Positions 53,340 to 61,584 of a stretch of DNA of 64,000 bases are shown in pieces. Numbering within the stretch: the first letter of the stretch is position 1; each line of letters opens with the position of its first letter. The stretch comes from Solirubrobacteraceae bacterium. Its GTDB lineage: Bacteria > Actinomycetota > Thermoleophilia > Solirubrobacterales > Solirubrobacteraceae. The notes under the pieces were generated by a model. It saw only the letters and a list, made by a program, of their open reading frames with translations. It was not told the DNA's origin and ran no database searches. The position numbers were made by a program, and so were the translations under genes. The stretch spans positions 1 to 64,000 of the forward strand of contig JANWIP010000019.1 in NCBI GenBank assembly GCA_025449845.1, written 5' to 3'.

Positions 53340-53710
53340 TCGATGTTACTCCTTCTGAGGATTGCTGTTTTGGCGTTAGAGCTCCGTTTCCCTTGAAGCG
53401 CAAGGGCCTCGTGCTCCTCACCGCTCAAGCGGGGAGTTTGGGGCTACCTGTGCACTTCACTTGTGCATGTGACCTATTTGGTCCGTGTGACCTCTTAGGT
53501 CCACTGATCATCCTAACAAGATCTTTGATCCTAAACAAGCGATGTCTCCCATCTCTTAGAAGACCTACAAAACCGCTGTCCTGGCGTCGAGTGCAATCTG
53601 ATCCGAGAGTTCGCTCAAATAGGAGACAGAGCTTGCGAAGCCGCCACCAAAGAAGCAGACTTACTCTCTAGCTTCAGCTAGGCCTACTAGATTCGCACGA
53701 GGAATAGCCT
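53340..53710. other. divergent promoter region
   Basis: A 370-bp gap between two divergently transcribed secreted-protein genes. It is AT-richer than average and contains two tandem palindromic repeats at 53468-53502. No RNA gene recognised. Confidence 0.5.
53468..53502. promoter_or_regulatory. two tandem palindromic 17-bp repeats
   Basis: TGTGACCTATTTGGTCC (53468-53484) and TGTGACCTCTTAGGTCC (53486-53502) repeat with an 18-bp period; each contains an inverted GACC...GGTC. They lie in the only shared promoter region of the genes at 53339 and 53711 and look like an operator pair. Confidence 0.5.
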
Positions 53711-55879
53711 ATGCTCGACGGACTCAGCGAGAGTGCGCGCTTGCTTGATACAAGCAGAGCATCTGTCACGCTGGTTGTCGCCTTGGCGATGCTTCTGGTT
53801 GGCGGAGGATCGCTTGTGTATGCATCTCCGCCTCTCCCGGATGGCCGGGCTTGGGAGATGGTCTCGCCGCTGGACAAGAACGGCGGCGATATCGTGGGCA
53901 TCGAAGGCGCTAACGGAGGCGGGGTCGTGCAGGCGTCCGCAGATGGCCAAGCCGTCACCTACGTATCTTACGGAGCATTTTCTGACCCGCGCGCGGCACC
54001 AATCGCCAGCCAGTATGCGGCGCGTCGCATCAATGGCAGTGGCTGGCTCTCCCAAAGCATAGACCTTCCGACAAGCAGTCAGACCATGCACTTCGGCGGC
54101 TCGGGCACCCCATATGACGCGTTTTCGACGGATCTTTCAATGGGGCTGGTGTTCGGTGGAAGTCGGGGGGGTTCAAACTTATCGCGGCCGGTCGAAAGCC
54201 CACCACTGGCGGGAGCACCGGCAGGATACGAAAACTACTACCTGAATAGCATCGCGAACGGTGGTGCGCTGCAACCACTACTGACCAACACTCCAAGCGT
54301 GCCCCCTGGAGAATTTGGCCTTGAATTCCTTGGGTCGACGCCCGATCTGAGCCACGTCATCGTGCGCAGCTCAGCGGCATTGGGTGGGCATCCATCAGAA
54401 GAACCAGGACATTTTAACCTGTACGAGTGGGGTGGGGCTACAGGAGCCTTCCAGCTCATCAACGTTCGCCCCAGCGGAGCCGTGGAAACGATATATCCGT
54501 TGTTCGGAGGCGGCTCTGACCGACAGGACGGGGCCATCTCCAAAGACGGCGCACGGGTGATCTGGAGAGGAGAATCCGCCCTCTACATGCGCGAAAGCAT
54601 TGGAACGGATTCGGCAAGGACGGTGCAGATTGATGCGCCCGGCGGAGAAGGCTCCTACCTGGCGGCCGATGATGCCGGGACAAGAGTGTTCTTTGGGGAT
54701 ACCCAGAAGTTGACGGCCACCGCAACTGCATCAAATGGCGGCGTCGGAAACTTGTACATGTATGAGCCTGGCGCCCCAGAAGGCGCAGGCTTGGTTGACC
54801 TGACCGAAGATCACATAGATCCACAGGGCGCCGAAGTGCAGGGTGTCCTCGGTGTGAGTAAAGACGGCTCGTACGCGTACTTTGTTGCAAACGGAGTGCT
54901 CGCCTCGGGCGCGTCCCCGGGCAACTGCTCGATCGGCGGTAATTCTGAAAGCAGGTGCAACCTTTATGTCTGGCATGAAGGAGAAGGAACGAGGTTCATC
55001 GCGACGCTTTCGGGCGACGATGAACGAAGCAACTCTGTCTACAATGCCCTGGGCGTGGCGTTTGACTGGAGCGCCAGGCTGGGCGTGCGGACCACGCGAC
55101 TGTCGCCCGACGGCAGAACTTTATTGTTCATGTCGAACCAGAGCCTAACGGGTTACGACAACAGAGTCAGCATCGGCACCAGCTGTGGAGCTGACGCTCT
55201 CGCACATCCTTTGCCAGCGGCGTGTGAGGAGGTGTTCTTGTATGAAGCAGGTGTGGGGCTTACCTGCATATCGTGCAATCCAAATGGTACGCGCCCAATC
55301 GGTCCCTCGAGCATCCCAGGTGCCACTAACTTCAATCTTGTAACTGGGCAGTATCAATCGCGAGCACTAGCGCAGGATGGGGCTGACAAGCGAGTCTTCT
55401 TTGATAGCGGAGATGCTGTAGTTCCACAGGACACCAATGGCAAGGAGGATGTATATGAGTACGAGAACGGCCACACCTATCTATTATCTGATGGCATCGA
55501 TGGCAACGGGGCGAGATTTGTCGACGCCAGTGCCAGTGGCGATGATGTGTTCTTCATCAGCCGGGCACAGCTCGTAGGTCAGGATACCGACCAGCTCGTT
55601 GACCTCTACGATGTACGTGCGCCCCACGTACCGGGAGAAGCAGTCGGCTTCCCGGCACCGGCTGTGACTGGCGCATGTGACGGAGAAGAGTGTCTGCCTG
55701 GAGCCCCGTCAACACCCGAGTACGCGCCACTGTCCAGCCTCCTGCTTACGGGCCCGGAAAGCGCTCCCTCTACCACCCCGCGGTCGGCTATAAAGGCGAA
55801 GCCGAAGAAGAGATCCGACAAAAAGCCGAAGAAGAAGCCCAAGAAGAAGAAGAGCGGCAAGAAAAGACGGGGTGACTGA
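53711..55879 (+). CDS. secreted beta-propeller (PD40/TolB-like) protein
   Basis: A 722-aa exported protein. After a signal helix (ASVTLVVALAMLLVGGGSLV) the mature start is PPLPDGRAWEMVSPLDKNGG. Repeated propeller blades follow: VQASADGQAVTYVSYGAF, SKDGARVIWRGESALYMRES, SKDGSYAYFVANGVLASG, SPDGRTLLFMSNQSLTGY, ASGDDVFFISRAQLVG. The last 30 residues are a poly-lysine tail (KKPKKKPKKKK), perhaps for binding wall polymers. It runs into the next gene, whose start is 1 bp past its stop. Typical of large Thermoleophilia surface proteins; function unknown. Confidence 0.75.
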   Translation: MLDGLSESARLLDTSRASVTLVVALAMLLVGGGSLVYASPPLPDGRAWEMVSPLDKNGGDIVGIEGANGGGVVQASADGQAVTYVSYGAFSDPRAAPIASQYAARRINGSGWLSQSIDLPTSSQTMHFGGSGTPYDAFSTDLSMGLVFGGSRGGSNLSRPVESPPLAGAPAGYENYYLNSIANGGALQPLLTNTPSVPPGEFGLEFLGSTPDLSHVIVRSSAALGGHPSEEPGHFNLYEWGGATGAFQLINVRPSGAVETIYPLFGGGSDRQDGAISKDGARVIWRGESALYMRESIGTDSARTVQIDAPGGEGSYLAADDAGTRVFFGDTQKLTATATASNGGVGNLYMYEPGAPEGAGLVDLTEDHIDPQGAEVQGVLGVSKDGSYAYFVANGVLASGASPGNCSIGGNSESRCNLYVWHEGEGTRFIATLSGDDERSNSVYNALGVAFDWSARLGVRTTRLSPDGRTLLFMSNQSLTGYDNRVSIGTSCGADALAHPLPAACEEVFLYEAGVGLTCISCNPNGTRPIGPSSIPGATNFNLVTGQYQSRALAQDGADKRVFFDSGDAVVPQDTNGKEDVYEYENGHTYLLSDGIDGNGARFVDASASGDDVFFISRAQLVGQDTDQLVDLYDVRAPHVPGEAVGFPAPAVTGACDGEECLPGAPSTPEYAPLSSLLLTGPESAPSTTPRSAIKAKPKKRSDKKPKKKPKKKKSGKKRRGD

Positions 55880-55880
55880 C

Positions 55881-58721
55881 ATGAGTACGATGACCAGGGG
55901 AGCGCAACTGTCGTGGATGGTGCGCGGCATGTTGTGTCTAGGGAGTTTGCTTATGACTTTCCTCTTATCTGCCCTGCCGGCATTTGGCTCGTTCGGCTTT
56001 CAGCCTGGCAGCTTTGACAATGTGTTTGTCAACGAAAACAACTCTCCTGCCGTTCAGGCGGGATCGCATCCTTTTGCGATCAATACAACCTTCAAGTTCA
56101 ATACGACCCCGGGATCTACGGGTGAACTCATTCCTGACGGCGATGTGAAGGACGTCGAAGTCGCTCTGCCTGCCGGTTTGACGGGCGACCCTACGGCAAC
56201 TCCCAAGTGCTCCATCGCGTCGTTCAACACGCCCAACTCGAAGTTGGCGTTCGGCCTGTCTGGTGCCAGCTGTCCCGACGACAGCCAGATAGGGGTGGCG
56301 CAGGTGGAAATCACGACAACGGGAGAAGGCGAACCCGTGCCACTGACACTGGGAATCTACAATCTTGTCGCGCCCCCTGGTGTGCCAGCCGAGTTCGGGT
56401 TCAGCCCGAACTCGGTGCCAGTTGTGCTGGTTCCAAAAGTCCGCACGGGCGGAGACTACGGCGTTACGGTGGGCTCCATGCACACCAGCCAGGCACAGCG
56501 AGTGTTTGGGGTCAAGACGACGTTCTGGGGTGTTCCAGCAGCCTCCAGTCATGACGGCGAACGCGGTGAATGCCTGGGCGGCCTGGGAGAACGCTTTGCC
56601 TTGGGAGTTGAACACCCATGCCCGGTGGAAACAGCACAGAAGCCGTTCCTGACGCTTCCCACAAGCTGCATGCCGGGCGCGTTGGCGACAACGATTCGCG
56701 CGGACTCCTGGCAGAATCCCGTGCAGTCGGTCGAATTGGAAGGCGTGAGCGAAATCGCATTCAACCACGACGCCAAAGGTCGACCGATCGGTCTCGCCGG
56801 CTGCGGGCGCCTGGACTTCAGCCCGGCCGTAAGTATCGCTTCAACCAATAGGGTGGCCGACTCCCCGACGGGAATGGCAGTCGATGTGACGCTCCCGCAG
56901 AACGACAATCCAAGCGGCCTGGCAGAGGCGAACTTGAAGAAGGCAGTTGTCACACTCCCTGTGGACATGGCCATATCTCCCTCGGCTGCAACCGGCCGAG
57001 AGGCGTGCAGCGAAGCACAGATTGCGATCCACAGCGCGGCTCCCGCGGCATGCCCAGACGCATCAAAGGTTGGCGACGTCGAGATCGAGACACCCCTGCT
57101 CGAAGCTCCGCTCGAGGGCTCTGTCTATCTCGCAGAGCAGGAACACAATCCATTCGGGAGCCTCTTCGCTCTATATGTCGTGGCCGAAGGCTCTGGTGTG
57201 ACAGTCAAGCTCGCCGGTCTGGTGCTAGCGAACCCGAGCACGGGGCAGTTGAGCACGACGTTTGACAACAGTCCCCAGCAGCCCTTCAGCCATTTGAAGA
57301 TCTCGTTCTTCGGCGGCCCGCGCGCCGCGCTCGTGACACCCCGCGGATGTGGTTCCTATAGTGCCACCGGGGCCCTTACACCATGGAGCACTGACCTGTC
57401 TACAGCTTTTGCCAGCACCTTTACCATCTACTCCGGGTGTGTCGCCGGATTTGCCCCGGCACTCGAAGCCGGAACGGTCAACGCTCAGGCTGGAGGATTC
57501 TCCCCGCTGAGATTGACGCTGTCGCGCTCTGACCAGGATCAGCGTTTCCGGCAGCTCAGCGTTCGCACACCCCCAGGGCTGCTTGGGCTGATCTCCAAGG
57601 TGCAGCCGTGCGAAGAACCTCTGGTAGTGCAGCAGGCCTGTCCCACCGCCAGCCATATTGGACACGTCACAGTCGTGGCGGGCCCTGGACCAAACCCCTT
57701 GTCACTGCCACAGGTCGGCGGACGAGAAGACCCTGTCTACCTGACAGGGCCATACAAGAACGCGCCGTTTGGGCTGCTCACGCTCGTTCATGCCGAAGCC
57801 GGTCCCTTCGACCTTGGAACAGTACCGGTACGCGTGGCGTTGAACGTCGATCGTCGTACCTCTCAGATCACCGCGACGAGTGACACGCTGCCAACGATTC
57901 TCGACGGCGTGCCTGTCGATGTCCGAGCTATAAATGTTCTCCTGGATCACGAAGGGTTCGTCTTCAATCCGACCAACTGTCGCGCACAGCGATTTGAAGG
58001 CGCAGTTCTCTCAGACGAAGGCGCCACCGCGTCGATCTCAAGTCGATTCCAGGCAGCCAACTGCGCGAGCCTCCCGTTCCACCCCACGTTCAAGGTCTCG
58101 ACCGCTGCGCATCCCTCGCATGCAAAAGGTGCCTCGCTGGATGTCAGGATCGGCTACCCGCATGGCTCGCAGGCCAACATCGCCGCCGTCAGGGTCTCGC
58201 TGCCCAGACAGATGCCCTCGCGACTGACGACGCTCCAGCACGCGTGTCCCGAGGCGATGTTCGCCGCCAACCCCGCGACCTGTCCGGCCGAGTCGGTTGT
58301 CGGCGCGGCGATCGGCGTCACGCCAGTGCTGAACGTTCCTGTGAGTGGCCCCGCCTATCTGGTCTCCCACGGCGGCGCCGCGTTCCCCGACCTCGTCGTC
58401 GTTCTTCAGGGACAGAGTGTCACCGTCGAACTGATTGGCGGGACCAGCATCAGCAAGGCAGGCATAACCACCAGCACTTTCTCGTCGGTACCCGATGTCC
58501 CAATCTCGAGCTTTGACCTGAAGCTTCCTCAGGGACCGCATTCCGCACTGACCGAAAACCTGCCAAGAGCGAGTAAGGGTAACTTCTGCTCCAGCAAACT
58601 CTTCATGCCCACGACCATCTTTGGACAGAACGGAACACGCCTGCAGCAGAGCACCAAGATCTCCGTCACCGGCTGTTCCACGCGCAAGAGAGCCAAGGCA
58701 CACGCGCCCCGACGGAAATAG
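55881..58721 (+). CDS. large secreted repeat protein of unknown function
   Basis: A 946-aa exported protein (a GTG at 55872 would add three residues and overlap the previous gene). The signal is MLCLGSLLMTFLLSALPAFG. The body is built of repeated units of one type: DVEVALPAGLTGDPTATPKC with CPDDSQIGVAQVEI, and later CPDASKVGDVEIETPLLEAP and ESVVGAAIGVTPVLNVPVSG. Each pairs a LPxGL strand with a Cys-Pro-xxSxVG motif. The tail is basic (KRAKAHAPRRK). It is the second gene of an operon with the propeller protein. Likely a surface or wall protein; no function can be assigned. Confidence 0.75.
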   Translation: MSTMTRGAQLSWMVRGMLCLGSLLMTFLLSALPAFGSFGFQPGSFDNVFVNENNSPAVQAGSHPFAINTTFKFNTTPGSTGELIPDGDVKDVEVALPAGLTGDPTATPKCSIASFNTPNSKLAFGLSGASCPDDSQIGVAQVEITTTGEGEPVPLTLGIYNLVAPPGVPAEFGFSPNSVPVVLVPKVRTGGDYGVTVGSMHTSQAQRVFGVKTTFWGVPAASSHDGERGECLGGLGERFALGVEHPCPVETAQKPFLTLPTSCMPGALATTIRADSWQNPVQSVELEGVSEIAFNHDAKGRPIGLAGCGRLDFSPAVSIASTNRVADSPTGMAVDVTLPQNDNPSGLAEANLKKAVVTLPVDMAISPSAATGREACSEAQIAIHSAAPAACPDASKVGDVEIETPLLEAPLEGSVYLAEQEHNPFGSLFALYVVAEGSGVTVKLAGLVLANPSTGQLSTTFDNSPQQPFSHLKISFFGGPRAALVTPRGCGSYSATGALTPWSTDLSTAFASTFTIYSGCVAGFAPALEAGTVNAQAGGFSPLRLTLSRSDQDQRFRQLSVRTPPGLLGLISKVQPCEEPLVVQQACPTASHIGHVTVVAGPGPNPLSLPQVGGREDPVYLTGPYKNAPFGLLTLVHAEAGPFDLGTVPVRVALNVDRRTSQITATSDTLPTILDGVPVDVRAINVLLDHEGFVFNPTNCRAQRFEGAVLSDEGATASISSRFQAANCASLPFHPTFKVSTAAHPSHAKGASLDVRIGYPHGSQANIAAVRVSLPRQMPSRLTTLQHACPEAMFAANPATCPAESVVGAAIGVTPVLNVPVSGPAYLVSHGGAAFPDLVVVLQGQSVTVELIGGTSISKAGITTSTFSSVPDVPISSFDLKLPQGPHSALTENLPRASKGNFCSSKLFMPTTIFGQNGTRLQQSTKISVTGCSTRKRAKAHAPRRK

Positions 58722-58751
58722 GCCCCCGCCCACCGCTCATGGGCACCTCGC

Positions 58752-59570
58752 CTGTCCTCCGTTCCGCGCCGCCGCGGGTCCACTAGGACAGGCTCCGGCT
58801 GCGGCTCATCCCCGAGTTGGGGATGCACTTCATGAGCGACATCGAACGCCCCGACCTGCAGGCCCGCATCACCGTCTGGCAGTCCAAGTACAGCGCCAGC
58901 AAGGTCCACGCCTGCGTGAACGCGGCGCGGGTGCTGTGGGCGCGATTTCGACCTCGTTACCGGCACCCACAACGCGCTGCTGACCGACCCGCGACGAAGG
59001 GGCTGAGGCTTCCCGCCGTGCCGCTGGAGGAGGAAGACCAAGCGCTGTGGGGATGCGCGATATACGCGGGGATACGCCTCGGCGAGCTACGCGCGCTCCG
59101 AGCCGAAAAGATCGACTTCGCCCTCAAGCGCATCAAGATCCACGCCGGCTGGGATCAGTACGAGGGCGAATCGACCCTAAGACCGAAAAGGGCAAGCGCA
59201 CGACTGTCGTCATCGAGCTACTCGACCACCTGCTCGTCAGGCACCTCGAGTGCACCGGCCGAACCGGTCGCGACCTCGTATTCGGCCGGACAGCGAGCGA
59301 CCTATTCTGACCCGGCACCATCCACAAGCGCGCACGATGCGCGTGGGAGGGGGCACGGCACCGCGAGGAACGAAGAGAGCGTCATCCCCGAGGGCGAACG
59401 CATCCGCGCGATCGGCCTGCGCGACTCCGACACGGCCGTCTCGCACATGCTCGACGCCGGCATCACCATCGACAAGGTCAGCAAGTTCATGGGCCACGCC
59501 TCGATCACCGTCACGATCGACCGCTACTTACCGGACGCCCCCGAGTGGCCGACGATCTCACGTCATATTT
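58752..59570 (+). pseudogene. tyrosine integrase relic
   Basis: Pieces of one phage-type integrase lie in different forward frames. One frame has ALWGCAIYAGIRLGELRALR (the first catalytic Arg) from about 59037. Upstream, a shifted frame gives DFDLVTGTHNALLTDP; downstream, another gives EKGKRTTVVIELLDHLLVRH; then the original frame returns with DTAVSHMLDAGITIDKVSKF and MGHASITVTIDRY. The HxxR box reads LRDSDT, so the catalytic His and Arg are lost. At least two frameshifts and a missing N-terminus make it non-functional. It precedes tRNA-Ser genes, the likely attachment site. Confidence 0.85.
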
Positions 59571-59701
59571 TTGTCGTCGGCCTGCTTATGGGATCCTGCC
59601 GCTTCGCGGCCGGGCGATGGCGAGAGGCGGCCGTGGGCGATTCGCCTGATCCCTAGGCTCTCGCGGGCGCAGCCGAATCGATTAGCCTTCGTAATCCGCG
59701 T

Positions 59702-59791
59702 GGAAGGGTGGCAGAGCGGTTGAATGCACCGGTCTTGAAAACCGGCAGGCGGGCAACCCCCGCCTCGGGAGTTCGAATCTCCCCCCTTCCG
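59702..59791 (+). tRNA. tRNA-Ser(TGA)
   Basis: A complete class II tRNA of 90 nt: acceptor GGAAGGG with CCCTTCC, anticodon arm CCGGT-CTTGAAA-ACCGG (anticodon TGA), long variable arm, T arm GGGAG-TTCGAAT-CTCCC and discriminator G. Confidence 0.96.
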
Positions 59792-59853
59792 TCTTATGCC
59801 AACCCTCAAGTAGCGTTTTCGCGAGGACTGGCGCGAATTGTGGCGCGAGCAGT

Positions 59854-59879
59854 CATTATTTGGCTCTGTAGAGCCAAAT
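59854..59879 (+). repeat. TTTGGCTC hairpin motif, copy 2
   Basis: ATTTGGCTC (from 59857) pairs perfectly with GAGCCAAAT around a TGTA loop. Its first 14 bases are identical to copy 1 at 3576. It lies 4 bp before a tRNA-Ser 3' fragment. Confidence 0.65.
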
Positions 59880-59883
59880 GTTA

Positions 59884-59946
59884 ACGGTCTCGGAAACTGT
59901 TGGACGGGCAACCCCCGTCCCGAGGGCTCGAATCCTTCCCTCTCCG
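59884..59946 (+). tRNA. 3' half of a tRNA-Ser gene (att remnant)
   Basis: The anticodon arm ACGGT-CTCGGAA-ACTGT, a long variable arm, the T arm GAGGG-CTCGAAT-CCTTC and acceptor CCTCTCC plus G are present, but the 5' half is absent. The acceptor does not match tRNA-Ser(TGA) next door. The loop reads CGG where tRNA-Ser(CGA) would read CGA, so it is a mutated fragment of tRNA-Ser(CGA). Read as an old integration scar. Confidence 0.7.
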
Positions 59947-60157
59947 TTGCGGCTGCAGTGTGGTTGCGAAGGTCGCGGGCAGATACCCCGGCCACGCACG
60001 TATTGTAGCGCTGTTGCTACACAGACAAGACCAGTTCGCCTCGTGCTCTTTATCGCCCTTGTGGGGGGAGGATCCGAGCGTCACTGAAGCTGCTGCGGGC
60101 CGGCCGCGTAGTGCATGGACGTCGCGGGAGGCTTTACACTGGTGCCCCGACCTTCGG

Positions 60158-60246
60158 GGAGAGGTGGCCGAGTGGCTGAAGGCACTCGCCTGCTAAGCGA
60201 GTATGGGGGTTAAACTCCATCGCGGGTTCGAATCCCGCCCTCTCCG
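60158..60246 (+). tRNA. tRNA-Ser(GCT)
   Basis: A complete class II tRNA of 89 nt: acceptor GGAGAGG with CCTCTCC, anticodon arm CTCGC-CTGCTAA-GCGAG (anticodon GCT), long variable arm, T arm GCGGG-TTCGAAT-CCCGC and discriminator G. Confidence 0.96.
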
Positions 60247-60378
60247 TCCCGTTTGTTGGCAGACCTCGGGTGCCGAGTGGGGCCTTCGCCCGGTGACGCT
60301 ACCGCAGGCCCCGCCTTGCACAAGGGCAACTGATAGTGCCCACAGAACATAGGTGCTGGGCCGTTATACTCTTCAGGT

Positions 60379-60594
60379 ATGACAGGGCGGATCGGCGCGA
60401 AGGGGCAGGTCGTGATTCCGAAGGCGCTGCGTGATCGGGCGCATCTGCATCCGGGCGACGAGGTCGACTTCGAGTTGCGTGATGAGGAGATCGTGCTTAT
60501 TGCCCGGAGGGTTCCCGCCCGGCTCGGGGGTCGGTTCAGGAACACTGGGATGGCCGCGCGTCTGCTTGAGGATCGGGCGCGCGAGCCCCGGTGA
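60379..60594 (+). CDS. AbrB/MazE-type antitoxin
   Basis: A 71-aa protein with the swapped-hairpin AbrB fold: MTGRIGAKGQVVIPKALRDR, then PGDEVDFELRDEEIVLIARR, and a C-terminal toxin-binding segment (GMAARLLEDRAREPR). It overlaps the PIN-toxin gene by 4 bp (GTGA) and is expected to repress its own promoter, which would lie at about 60360, where TTATACTCT is seen just upstream. Confidence 0.85.
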   Translation: MTGRIGAKGQVVIPKALRDRAHLHPGDEVDFELRDEEIVLIARRVPARLGGRFRNTGMAARLLEDRAREPR

Positions 60595-60980
60595 ACGTTT
60601 GCCTGGACTCATGGGCGATTCTCGCCTGGCTGGATGGTGAGGAGCCTGCGCTCTCGCGCGTTGAGGGACTGATCGACACACGGCCCATCGTGAGTTGGGT
60701 GAATCTAGTTGAGGTCTATTACCGCCTCGAGCGTGATCACGGGCGGATTGCCGCTGACGACACACTCACGTCCTTGCGGGCCGCCCTCTCACTGGACCTT
60801 CCGGGCACCGCGCGGATGATCGAGACCGCACGCCTGAAGGCTCGTGCATCGATCGCGCTCGGTGACTGCTTCGCAGTCGCGACTGCCGCCGCTCACGGGC
60901 TTGTGTTGCTCACCGGCGATCCCGAGATCCTCGAGCTACCGGACTCACCCTGCGTAACCGAGGATCTTCGCCCTAACTAG
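60591..60980 (+). CDS. vapC: PIN-domain toxin (VapC-like)
   Basis: A 129-aa PIN nuclease starting at GTG: MNVCLDSWAILAWLDGEEPA (Asp6), VSWVNLVEVYYRLE (Glu), ALGDCFAVATAAAHGLVLLT (Asp) and GDPEILEL (Asp). All four acidic positions of the active site are present. It is coupled to an AbrB-type antitoxin, a common vapBC variant. It lies beside a decayed integrase and tRNA-Ser genes, so it may have arrived with a mobile element. Confidence 0.88.
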   Translation: MNVCLDSWAILAWLDGEEPALSRVEGLIDTRPIVSWVNLVEVYYRLERDHGRIAADDTLTSLRAALSLDLPGTARMIETARLKARASIALGDCFAVATAAAHGLVLLTGDPEILELPDSPCVTEDLRPN

Positions 60981-60991
60981 GTGCTTAGTGC

Positions 60992-61471
60992 CTACGCCGA
61001 GATCGGCGTTGTCGCGGCTCCGTCCGGAACTGGCGGCACGTCCGGCTCGGCGCCCTGCAGCGCGCGAGTGAGCAGCTGCCACAGGATCGCGCGTTCGCTC
61101 GGGTCGAGCGCTCGCAGCACATCGTCCTCGATCGTCTCCTGCGCGCGCTCGGCGCTGGTCAGTGCGCGGGATCCTTCGTCGGTCAGCTCGACCAGGTGGC
61201 GCCTGCGATCGTGCGGGTCACGACGACGGGTCACATATCCCAGGTCCTCAAGCTCGTTGAGTAACAGCACGACGTTGTTGGCGTCCATGCAGAGTGCCTC
61301 CGCCAGCTCCTGCTGGGGGGCATTGTCATGGTCTCGCACGTAGCTGAGCGCCATCAACAGGCGCATATGGATGCCTAGCAGCTCCTCGCTGCTGCGCCTG
61401 TAGACCTGCTTGGCCAGGCGGGTCAGCAGCACCATCGAAGTGGGGGCACATGCACGAGCCTCATCGTTCAT
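60992..61471 (-). CDS. MarR-family transcriptional regulator
   Basis: A 159-aa winged-helix regulator: LLGIHMRLLMALSYVRDHDN, QQELAEALCMDANNVVLLLN (recognition helix), and ELEDLGYVTRRRDPHDRRRH with the wing. It begins at 61471 (MNDEARACAPTSMV); the longer frame crosses the shared promoter. It is divergent from a DHA2-type drug exporter, the classic arrangement for a MarR repressor that responds to the exported compound. Confidence 0.9.
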   Translation of the reverse strand: MNDEARACAPTSMVLLTRLAKQVYRRSSEELLGIHMRLLMALSYVRDHDNAPQQELAEALCMDANNVVLLLNELEDLGYVTRRRDPHDRRRHLVELTDEGSRALTSAERAQETIEDDVLRALDPSERAILWQLLTRALQGAEPDVPPVPDGAATTPISA

Positions 61472-61499
61472 AACGGCACGATTATACCATCTTGCAGCA

Positions 61500-61540
61500 A
61501 TCATCACGTATAAATCGATGATACCTGTTTCAGTGATGAT
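61500..61540. promoter_or_regulatory. probable MarR operator between regulator and exporter
   Basis: ATCATC (61500-61505) and GATGAT (61517-61522) form an inverted repeat with an 11-bp AT-rich spacer; a further GATGAT lies at 61535-61540. This is in the 113-bp gap between the two divergent starts. Confidence 0.5.
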
Positions 61541-61584
61541 CCCTGCTATGGTGTTCCCTTCGAGCACCCTGGAAGGAGCATTCG

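Noticed and set aside
59884-59946. A functional tRNA with anticodon CGG (Pro)
   Set aside because: The 5' half is missing and the variable arm is of the serine type; it is a mutated fragment.
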